64,000 nt of DNA from Paramacrobiotus metropolitanus (Eukaryota > Tardigrada > Eutardigrada > Parachela > Macrobiotidae): positions 744,001 to 808,000 of the forward strand of contig NW_026570272.1 in assembly GCF_019649055.1 (NCBI RefSeq), read 5' to 3'. Positions 55,179 through 64,000 of the stretch are shown one piece after another. The notes under the pieces were generated by a model. That model saw only the letters and a list, made by a program, of their open reading frames with translations, did not search any database and had not been told where the DNA came from. Both the position numbers and the translations under genes were made by a program. Position 1 is the first letter of the stretch, and every line of letters begins with the position of its first letter.

Positions 55179-57915
55179 GGCACTGGGTCAGACACTAGCA
55201 CCGGAACACGGGTCACCGGCGCAACCGTCCGCATCGTTCTTGCTAAAACCACCCCCTTCTCCTCGCAAAAGAGGGTGGGCGGGACGGAAGAACGAGTTGA
55301 TACATGTCACCACATAGGAAAGAACAGTTTCGAAGAGTTACACACGGTCTGGTTTTGTCTACTGACCACTTAGCGAAGTGCCTCCCGTGGGTGGGGCGAC
55401 AAAGTATCACTAATAAACTAAAATTAATGTAAGCTAAATTCGGAGATACAAACCGGAAAAAATCCCAAAATTTTCATGTACTGGGTTCGGCTATCATATC
55501 AGAATTTTTAATTTTAAATTTCCAACATCTAAGTACGGTCGCTGGCTTAAAGTGACAGACAGCCGATGACACCTTAAGCTTAAGGTGTAAATTAAATAAT
55601 TAACTCCTTTATTTTATTAATCAATGCAATCTTGCAGCAGAGAAACCGTGCACGACAACATAAGCGAATTAAGCAAAATTATTAATTTTAATTATTTTAA
55701 ATTATAGTATTAGGATTTTTTCTGTTGAATATTGCAAAATTATTAATTATTACGTCCTCTGCACTCGTCCAATATGCACGTACCTCTGTACGTGCCGATC
55801 TGGGAGGTTCGTGTAAGGGCGGGACGCCCCGCCCTCCTGAGTAGCTATTCGCTGTTTCTGGGGATTTCCACCCCGCACATTGCTGCGCTGTTTTGACGGA
55901 CCTGCAGCACAGTTGCACTGGCTGCAAGATCCTTCCTCATTAGTCTGGTGTTGCTGCGCCACGGTGCGCATTAGATTCGGCATTAAAGCCTCATCCGGGT
56001 TCACCGCTGTTCGCTGTCGAGGATACGCGTGGCGCCCATACGGCCCCGCGTTATATTCGTTACGTCATTTATTCATTCAAAAGTTCACGAAACCTCGCAC
56101 AGGCAGTTGATTTCTAAGTGTCTAGCCTGAATCCCTTAGAAATTTGTTTTTATTCTACTTAATCAACAATCAGGTAGAAACAAATTAAAGGAAAATTTTG
56201 AGACTGCGAATCCAAACCACTTCCGGTTGGTGAACTATTGTCAAATAAAATCTAGCCTATAATATTAAAGCACGCATTTCTTCGAGCCGTGACCAGCTAA
56301 AGCACTTACTAGTTTTGTCTGTTTAATGGCAAGCAGGGACTGTAGAGTAATCTTCTTTCTTCTGTGTTGATTTTGGCATTTTGATTTCGAGTTGCGACAC
56401 CGCGTTTAAAAGGAAGAAACGATTGGAAAGCAGCATGATCACCGCACAGCGGACATGCACCAAGAAACGGCGCCTACGTGGATTCTGGCAATGCATGCGG
56501 CAGTTGCATTTGCCATTTGCCACTTGCCAGCTGCAGTTTTTATTCCGCCGTAGGCATCCATAAAGTGTTGACTGTTGAGTGTGGCATCTCTTTTCCACCG
56601 TTGACTGGTGTTTTCCATCAAGTAACAAACTGGAATGTTCACTACCCAGTTTTGTGGCTTCGTGGTTCGAAACAGTGTTGTTGTCCAAATTTAAGTTCGC
56701 TGTTCATAGCCTGCGTCAGTTGCTATGAGTCGGGCAAAGCGGTCTGTTCAAATGAGGTCGCCCGACGAGCGATCATCTCGAAAGAGATCACTAGACTACG
56801 ACCAGTCTCATCCAATACCTTCGGGATCTAGCAGTTTAGGGCATCGCGTAAAGTCTGGTGAGCTTTGAAGTATGAGATGCAGTGCTTAGATTGATAAAGA
56901 TGAAAAATCTGTTTGATAAAGTTATGTTCTATACTTCCAGAGATAATCTGTTTGGTTATGTTTCTGTTCAAGTCTTCGGGTTTTTTCTGCCTTGTTACCT
57001 TGTAAAAATCTTTTTAAATGTTTGCAGTTTGTTTTCGAATTGTTTTAAACGTTATAATATATTAATTAGACTCCAAGGTTTGTCCGCTCGAAACAAAACA
57101 AACTAAATACAGAGGCCTGGACTAGACAGCGTAGCTGGCTTGAAAATGAATGTAAATCTGTTTTGAAAATTTTACTTTTTTATGCTTCTGCTGATAGAAC
57201 CGTCGTTTACTTTTCAGTGACACGCTTCGCCCCCCTCCATACTGAATCACGGAGTTCAGACACGTAAGCACAAATTGCGCAAAGGCTGAATAAAATGGAC
57301 TCGAAGTTATAAATTGCTCTAGTCTGAAGTGGGAAAGATGTATTGTACATTTGTACTTATGTCTCGTAAATCGAAACCTTCTCCCCATGATTACCAAGGA
57401 CTGAAGCTGTGACGGCTGTCTCATGCCACGTAAATTATATGTATTGTGTCGCTGCAGAAGCCCGTCCTCTGACGTCGGAGTAAATTCCGTAGTCCCGTTA
57501 CAACCCCCTCCGGACTGTTACCGACAGACCCCACAAACGGGCAATCAGCCTATCGGTTTACGAACAGGACGATTTAGTTCCAGCCTGCAGTTTCGCTCGG
57601 GCCAGCTCGTGCGCTTTTCCGGTTTGTATAAATAAAACCCGTGAGAACGTGTAACGCTCAAAATGCGCTGTCGCCGTCTAATCGATCAATAAATGTTAAC
57701 GTACACTACAGAAATGTGATAGATGATGGGATCTGTCTCTGCTAACATGCATGCTCAACACTTGCAATATAAATTATAAGGGTTAAAAATTCAGCGCCTG
57801 CCGCTTTCTTTATGTATGCTACTGCTACCTGTACGTTTACGTCAGTTTATTAGATTGCAACGTGTTGTTTCTCTTTGAGCGCTTTCCAATTTTTTACTCT
57901 CATTTGCCTGACTAG
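55179..57915. other. Region upstream of the nuclear-receptor gene
   Basis: No gene is firmly seen. A palindrome CACCTTAAGCTTAAGGTG occurs near 55570. The minus-strand frame at 55750-56004 and the frames around 56323-56690 show no domain. The region probably contains the promoter and unrecognised 5' exons of the gene that follows. Confidence 0.4.
56725..56857 (+). CDS. Possible 5' coding exon (Arg/Ser-rich)
   Basis: ATG 56725 opens a 44-codon frame rich in Arg and Ser (MSRAKRSVQMRSPDERSSRK) that ends at a good donor (CTG|GTGAGC). It could be a first exon of the downstream nuclear-receptor gene. Its phase (1) does not match the acceptor at 57916 (phase 2), so another exon would be needed between them. 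This is a weak call. Confidence 0.22.
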
Positions 57916-60292
57916 TGAGGTTGTTGTAGATTCTTCTGATTTCCGTCGAGATTCCGCGGAGATTCTCCAGTCGACGCTGCCGAGCCATTTCGTCCATTCC
58001 CTGCTATGTCCGTCCACCATCGACAAATACTTTGAGATCGTTAGAGCGCGGAACAGTGCGCTGGAGAAGGTGATCGCTGGTGTAACGGAGGCATACGAAA
58101 CCGCCTACGGCGACCAGATTGTTGCCTTCTCCACCTTTATGATTACGGCGCTCCGGGACGGCCTCGTGCCGGTTAGTTGCACGCATAGACCGGTTCAACA
58201 GTTAAACACAATTAAATTAACTTGTCACAACTAAATAAAATTTTATTAACTCAGTCAAATTCCAAGGGAATAGTACTCATTTACAAGAACTGAATTTGTT
58301 CCATATTAGCCGTACTGCCTCAATTTCGCGAATAAATTAAACCTAAACGAACAGAAAAAGGTTAGAACTAAACGCTTGATGAAACTAAACGTTAGAACTT
58401 TGCCTAAATTTCTGAGCAATGGTGTATTAGCGTAAGTACGGGATCGCGTTTTTCCTCCAGTTTGTTATAAGTAAAGCTTGCACTTAATACCAACATGATT
58501 CTTGCGTTCTCACATTTTTGGCAGCAGGTCGGATTGGTGACCTCCATTTCTGTATTGCTCGACTACTGGCTGACAGACAGTTGCAATTGATTTTGCCACC
58601 AGTGCTATTTCTATATTTTTCAGCAAGAGCCCCAGACAACACCGTCGCACTGGCTCAGGGTGATCACAGCAGTTATGGAAAGGACAGCTGAGCGTTTGGC
58701 TACCTTTGGCTCACTGTTGGTCGGTTTTCACGACCTTTCCTTCGACGACCAGCGGACGCTGTTAATGGAAAAGTACCTCATCAGCTATCTGGTCGGTTGT
58801 CATCCAGCTTTTCAGTTTCCTCGTTTGACTGGAATGTGTTTTGCAGGTGCACTATGCTAATTACTTCCACAAAGGGGAGTATTACATATGGATTTCCACT
58901 GGTCGTGGCGGACTGCATGTATCCAGATACGTCTTAGAATCAGTGCTGAAGGTCGATGGGGATTACCTGCGGTTCCTTGGTTCGGGCTATACAGCAATTA
59001 ACAGCATTGGATTGACGTTGGTGGAGCTCTATCTCCTGCTAGCAGCGGCTATTTTTTACCCAGGTATTCGTGAGTTTTTCCAAGCAAAGCTCACTGAGTG
59101 GAACTGAGATGTCCGCTGTAAAACGTTTTATGGCTGCGTATTGGGGCACTACTCTAAAATGGTCTTCTTACTGTGATGCTTGATATGGATATGAGAAATA
59201 ATTACGGAATTTGCGTACAAATGGTTCGAACGTCTTGGAGCGGGGTTGCTTATTCCGGGGAGGGATGGCATGGTTGTTTTGGGAAGGTGTCATAATTTTT
59301 CAAAAATAAATTTCTGAGGGGCTGTAAGGAAAGAAGCGGCTCACGTACAGCGACAAAGTCTTTTGAGACTTGTGAACCCTTTGCGCCGTCGTGCAGTCAC
59401 TGCAGTGGTACAATACTGACTACAGGGATCTTACGGCGGCGCCTGGGTTCGATTCCCCTATCGGTGCATTTTTCGGACGTTTCTCGATTCCCTTCGGATG
59501 GTGCCTGCTTAGTGGGCCATTCATCGCGTTTCCGAGTAACTGCGCATCCTGCTCTAATGAAAATGGACGCAGCAGATATCGGATAAGTGACTATCTGCCA
59601 GTACACAGCCAGCATCCCGGTACAAGTAATCAGCTAATTGCCAACAATCACCACCACTGCGCTTGGAATTAATTGACGGTTTATTGCGCTTGACAATTAT
59701 TAACGACCCCAATTTCGAGTGGAGCCCTTTTTTTAAACGTGTCCGGGGGGCGGGGAGTGGACCGGGCAGATCGTAGTGCGAAAGGGGGTCCGGAAATGTT
59801 GTAATTACGGTATAATAAACAGTAGCCAATCGGATAACGATAAGCCTGCACTGATGATAATCCAGTGGAATGCGTGTCAAGACAATGGATTACAGGGGAT
59901 GAACAACCACTTAGGGTTATGTTTTTTATTAGCTTTCTGAGGCGGGCATATTATTATTTCATTCATGAGCTAACGACAACCGCCAATATTTTGCAGAAAC
60001 CACAAAAGCATCGAACAAGACGCTTTTGGGACATACGCACGCACTGTACATGGACGCACTGTATTATGCCATTGAAAAGCGGTTGAATATCGCCGATTGC
60101 GCCGTGGTCTACGCGAAAGTGCGGAACATTGTCAGTCAATTCCCGTTGATCGACACTGTCTCGGTGAACTATGTGCAAAATTTGAATGTCAGTACTGTTC
60201 CGCTGCGCTCGCGTTCACTGGGCTTTAAAGATTCGCTCCCAAGATCAACTGATGCACCGGATGCTACCTGGAACTCTAACCCGGGGCGCTGA
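57916..60292 (+). CDS. Nuclear-receptor ligand-binding-domain protein (partial 5')
   Basis: Four exons agree in phase: 57916-58171, 58624-58791, 58847-59063 and 59997-60292. The product has the helical order of a nuclear-receptor LBD. Helix 1-3 material (TEAYETAYGDQIVAFSTFMI) leads to the helix 3-5 signature (LVGFHDLSFDDQRTLLMEKY), equivalent to the conserved 'F..Ls..DQ..LL'. A beta-turn region follows (YYIWISTGRGG), then helices 7-10 with YMDALYYAIEKRLN and VYAKVRNIVSQFPLID. The usual AF-2 helix (an LxxE(M/I)F-type motif) is not visible; the C-terminus is polar (FKDSLPRSTDAPDATW). The first exon listed begins in phase 2, so earlier exons exist. No C4 zinc-finger DBD was found within the preceding kilobases. 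It may be a DBD-less receptor, or its DBD exon may lie farther upstream. Confidence 0.7.
59391..59467 (+). other. tRNA-like fragment (SINE or tRNA pseudogene)
   Basis: GCAGTGGTACAATAC resembles a D-arm/A-box and GGTTCGATTCCCC is a good T-loop/B-box about 45 bases downstream. The acceptor stem does not pair, so this is not a working tRNA. It could be a tRNA-derived SINE head. It sits in the third intron of the nuclear-receptor gene. Confidence 0.3.
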
Positions 60293-60562
60293 GTTTTATT
60301 TAATCTACTGTGATGAAGAACGATGTATAATTCACGACGGTCATGATCTCCACGAGAAGGTTGTTCTTTCCATGTTTAGTACTTCTCCGCAATGTGAAAT
60401 ACGCCTTGCAGTGATCTGTTGAGAATAGTTTAGTTTTGTATATCCGAGTGTACTTTGCGTTCTATCGTAAAATCCCCACAGTACTTGACGGTCTTAACGG
60501 TCCTGTTATTTTTGTTATGTGATCAGTCTATATAAAACAACAAGAAGGTGCAGAATAAGAAG
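60293..60562. other. Short spacer
   Basis: This is the 3' flank of the nuclear-receptor gene. No feature was recognised. Confidence 0.4.
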
Positions 60563-61143
60563 ATTCGTTGTGGTCTATGGATTGCAGGAGGTGCCGCTAA
60601 CCGAGCAGCAGGCTGCCATTCTCGGTTTACAAAACGAAGAAAAATCCCGAAAGCAGATTGGTAAGATCATGGTCGTCAGTGCGAAAACCATCTAGAAAGT
60701 CTTGGTTTCCGCGGGCATGTCGACGGAGCCCGGATGACCCGGCCGGAAATTGGCCCTCACCAGTCGGAAAGAGGAGGCCCTGGTGGATTTTCTCTTGGCG
60801 CTGGATCATAACAATCATAGCTGTACGTGGCCGTTACTCCATAGACTCCTGGATACTGGCGCCAGGAAAACGGACCTATTAGGTTGGCCGTTCTGTTACG
60901 TTTTCGGGAATTAGTTACAGTACCTGAAAAAATCAGTTGCTTTTTATAGGCAGTATTTCAACAGTTCTATAAAACTGCTTATCAGATGACCCATGCCGGA
61001 CTTCATGTTTTTCAGGAGAATATTCTCCACAGGTTATGCACTAGTCTGTCCATTCCCGATGTCCCGGACGTCACAAAGGACGAAGAATGTGCGGATTACC
61101 ATACATAGCCTGGGCCACTGCTGGAATGGTAAAGTACTGCAGT
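60563..61143 (+). pseudogene. Broken paralogue of the transposase-derived HTH gene
   Basis: 60563-60900 matches the first exon of the gene at 48.5 kb base for base over long stretches (GTGCCGCTAACCGAGCAGCA, GGAGGCCCTGGTGGA). It has in-frame stops, for example TAG at the ACCATCTAG position near 60690. 61014-61135 matches the end of its second exon (TATGCACTAGTCTGTCCATT, then the GGTAAAGTACTG donor), with deletions. Intron-like sequence lies between the two parts and the donor context is retained, so this is a segmental copy and not a processed retrocopy. The third exon was not found. Confidence 0.75.
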
Positions 61144-62280
61144 TTTGTTATTGCATTCTGGGCGGGAAATAATTCGACGAAAAAATATAGGAAAATGCTC
61201 GTAATTTAAAATATCCATGGTTAATTATTTAATCAATTTATTGTGGTTCACCGTTCACAGGCCCGTCTTTAAAGGGGGGGGGGGGCCCGCCTTCCGAAAA
61301 CGGACTGGCGTCGGACGAACAATAACTTTATTATGTTATTGCATAGGTTTTATTATGTTCTGTTAAGTGTATTAGAGGGAGACATGTGGGGTACGTAAAG
61401 GAAACTGCAGAGATACGGTGGGTTACGACATTGAATAAAAGGAGTAGAAGAATGTGAGGATTTATCAGGGATACGTAGAGCCGGTAGAGGATACCGTGGG
61501 ATACGGCGGGATTCTGCGGATACAAATAGAAAGACATGCCTCGAAAAAATTTGTACGAAGTCGTCCATATCTACCTAATAGCAGACTACGTAAATACAAC
61601 AACGCAGCCGTGTACGGGCATTGACTGCGCCAGCTGTCAGGTACAACAGCATGTTCACGTTTACGAGCACCTTTTACTATACACTACAAATTTTTGTGCT
61701 GGTTATATGGATATCTGTGTGTTGCATTTTCCCGAAGTCTCGTAAAACGTAGGAATCAAACGCGTTGGTGCCTTAGCTTCGAGCGGCTTGACTACTCTCG
61801 CAGCTTAGCTTCACGAACAGTGGAATTCTGTACCGGGACTTGAGTGCGTAATACTCGTATAGTACGAGTATTACGCACTCAGGGCACGAGTCATGCGCAT
61901 GAATACTCAATTTGTGGAATGCGGTAGATGGGCGGTGCCGGTGCAAGCACGCTCATTGGCTGTACGAGGGGTCTAACCAACAGAGAATTAAGCACAATCT
62001 ATAACACCGAATTTCACGGTGCACAACGTTGGCGGCAATAAGTCACTGTTGTCATAGATCTTCATTTGACAGCTAACATTTCCTTGTAGAGCACATTTTT
62101 CTGTACATTTTGGTTGTGGTCTTGGTTTTGCTAACAGATGAGTGGGCAGTATTTAAAGTCACTGATTTGAAAATATGCTTAGCGACAGAAACAGCGACTT
62201 CCGACCACTCGCAGGTTTCACGAACTCCTGCCCGTGCGCGGCTGCCTGCCCTGGCGCATACCGTCAATTCAGTACGAGTA
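61144..62280. other. Intergenic with poly-G and a palindrome
   Basis: A run of about thirteen G occurs at 61277-61289. No gene is supported. The rest is host sequence upstream of the F-box gene. Confidence 0.4.
61841..61881. repeat. Perfect 19-bp-arm palindrome
   Basis: TGAGTGCGTAATACTCGTA (61841-61859), loop TAG, then its exact reverse complement (61863-61881). Confidence 0.9.
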
Positions 62281-62451
62281 CTAAGGCCTCGTCCCGAATT
62301 CAAAGCGAATCTCGTTGCGATACAGCAACTCCACCTCGCGAGGTGGCTTCGCGTACCGTATCTGTAGGCGTGGCCACTGCACCCAGCCACTTCTTGCGGT
62401 TGAGCAACCGTTCCATAGCAAGATTCGCTTTGAATTCGGGACAAGGCCTAA
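62281..62451. mobile_element. Small foldback element, ~170 bp
   Basis: Arms of about 33 bp (CTAAGGCCTCGTCCCGAATT... and its inverted copy near 62419-62451) enclose about 105 bp. The interior has its own palindrome, CACCTCGCGAGGTG. It lies about 290 bases before the F-box start codon. The target duplication is not certain. Confidence 0.65.
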
Positions 62452-62740
62452 GGGTGCAAGTTGTAGTACAGCACTTTTCTCTGAAACTTGCATGCTGCGG
62501 CTGTCCACCGCCGCTGTTTGCGAGACCAGAACAGTTTATACTTTTTCAGTAACTGTTATTCTTGTGAGTCTGTGACGACTTAATTTCGGATCAGCGATCA
62601 CTTTGATTAGTAACTCTCTGAATTTAGAAAACTCTTGGTGCATCAAATATTTATTCGGCTGCTGGTTTGCATCACGCGAAGAATATCGCATCTGTCTGGA
62701 TTTTCGTTTAGGACTGGAAGGACTACCAGGCAGCAGATAA

Positions 62741-63819
62741 ATGGAAGCACTGCCACCGAAGTCAATGGCTCCAGGTCCACAGCCAGTGCCCTGCTCCTTC
62801 CACGATCTGCCTGACGAGATGGTGTCGCATATCTTTTCGTTCTTGGATATCATCGACATAACGAACAATTCCATGTAAGTTGTGGTTTTTGTTAGCAGGT
62901 TTTTACCCTAAGTTCTTGGCAATCATTGCTAAAATAACACGGTTACACAGAGCAAAACCTTCAAATCCCAATAAATGTTTTTATTGTGTTGGTTATGTAC
63001 TCATATTTTATTTTCAACAGCGTCTGCAAACAGTGGGAACGTGCGAGCCGTTGCGTTACTCTGCAGAAGGCCGTCATCTTAGACGTGCAGAAATGGGACA
63101 CATACGCCCCGCGACCCCCATCTGCGGATACCGTGATCGTCCGCCGACAATTCTCTCCAGGCGTCTTCTCACCCATGCCCGATCCATATTCCGTCCAACG
63201 AAAATCCCTGCTGGTACGCTTCGTCAGCCGACGCACCCGTCAGCTCATCGTCCGCTGGTCACTGGATTCGCTGCCACCGGCCCCGCAGATGGTGGAACAG
63301 GACGATGAGGAGTATATCGCCTTCCGCTACAACTTCCACTACGATATTCCGCAGATCCGCAGCTATCTCCGGGAAATTCTCCGGGAGTACGTACCGGAGA
63401 TCTTAGGCAAAGAAGGAGTCCGCAAAGTGGGGCTGACTATGCAGAATCTGCACTTGTCTCTTAATATCTTATCCGGACTTATTCCGCGCGGCGTGATGCG
63501 AGTGCAGCTGGAAAGTGTGACGTTGTGGTGCCATTTCCAAGCCGGTCCGTTGGTGCAGCGAGAATTGCCTGTAACGCTCAGCTCGCACATCGACAAGGAC
63601 GTCATGGAGAAATGTGGAGACAAGTGGCCGTTTGATTACTCCGAGTCACTGGCAGAATCTCCGCTGTTTTGGTATCCACACGCGCTGGTCCAGTCGTTTG
63701 AATATTTTAGCCGATTTTTCGCAACCATGTGGAGTCCCGAAGAGGAAGACGTCGTTGCACGGAAACTGCAATCCAGTGATCCTGTCGGCGGTACGCTAGC
63801 TCTGTATCTGTACCGGTAA
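62741..63819 (+). CDS. F-box protein
   Basis: Two exons (62741-62874 and 63021-63819) join in phase 2 with donor GTAAGT and acceptor TTTTCAACAG, giving 310 residues. The F-box spans the junction: FHDLPDEMVSHIFSFLDIID, then VCKQWERASR. The F-box binds SKP1 and brings a substrate to an SCF ubiquitin ligase. The remaining ~250 residues contain no LRR, WD40 or Kelch repeat that I can recognise. They are well-formed globular sequence (YNFHYDIPQIRSYLREILRE, PLFWYPHALVQSFEYFSRFF), probably a lineage-specific substrate domain. The start was chosen as the first ATG in frame just before the F-box; an in-frame Met also occurs nine codons later. Confidence 0.8.
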
Positions 63820-64000
63820 GAAACGCGTACTCTCAGTAAAAGTAGTTGTATCTGTATAGAACTTCAAGTACCTACCACCTTTGCCGCGCCATCGTTAGCT
63901 CTGGGCGGTAGGCCTCCCGCTACCACTAGTTAATTTGACATTAGAATATTACAACGGAAGGCTGATGATGGGCCTCCGTTACTAGTGGGCTGGCTACACG
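63820..64000. other. 3' flank of the F-box gene
   Basis: No feature was recognised before the window ends. Confidence 0.3.

Noticed and set aside
59391-59467. Functional tRNA gene
   Set aside because: The B-box is good but the acceptor stem does not pair and the T-stem has mismatches.
62073-62575. Several 80-120 codon frames upstream of the F-box gene
   Set aside because: They run through the inverted arms of the small foldback element and overlap on both strands.

Overview
The window is nuclear DNA from an invertebrate animal. The evidence is small spliced introns with GT/AG borders and a set of animal gene families: BTB-BACK-Kelch, a secreted WAP-domain protein, a nuclear-receptor ligand-binding domain, an F-box protein and a multi-pass membrane protein. 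Transposons are dense. A tardigrade is my best guess from the gene style, but this is inference and no single marker proves it.

Layout. 1-11.1 kb is a nest of transposons. A ~10.4 kb element (692-11129) has long inverted ends and a 7-bp target duplication. It holds a TA-flanked MITE, a 5'-truncated LINE, a MITE with a 9-bp target duplication, and a decayed DIRS-like retrotransposon (gag zinc fingers, RT, RNase H, tyrosine recombinase). 11.5-13.6 kb is a young pogo/Tigger-type transposon with 93-bp terminal repeats that match exactly and a spliced transposase. 14.3-16.0 kb is a minus-strand multi-pass membrane protein gene ending in a PPxY motif. 17.9-18.6 kb is a LINE 3' fragment.

18.6-38.4 kb is the most unusual part: a ~20 kb composite satellite. 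A constant block recurs 13 times, containing tandem CCAAT motifs, a GGAGGCGG box, a CTTTAATA(TA) box and a GC-rich palindrome. Each block is followed by arrays drawn from five unrelated tandem repeats (45, 43, 18, 28 and 30 bp). The sequence just after the palindrome predicts which array follows. The block looks like repeated promoter-plus-array units, or like a cassette array joined at palindromes.

40.2-42.4 kb is a six-exon BTB-BACK-Kelch gene (+). 43.2-43.9 kb is a four-exon secreted WAP gene (-). 44.9-45.3 kb is an intact two-exon gene encoding only the DNA-binding half of a pogo-like transposase (-). 46.6-47.3 kb is a TTAA-flanked foldback element. 48.5-52.4 kb is a three-exon gene (+) that looks like a transposase-derived protein without its catalytic core. 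A broken paralogue that keeps its introns lies at 60.6-61.1 kb. A MITE sits in the first intron of the intact copy. 54.0-55.2 kb is a hAT-like element with an 8-bp target duplication. 57.9-60.3 kb is a nuclear-receptor ligand-binding-domain gene (+) with no visible zinc-finger domain. 62.7-63.8 kb is a two-exon F-box gene (+).

The host genes look independent and share no operon-like logic. All coordinates were read by eye. Splice models rest on phase agreement and GT/AG borders, without transcript evidence.
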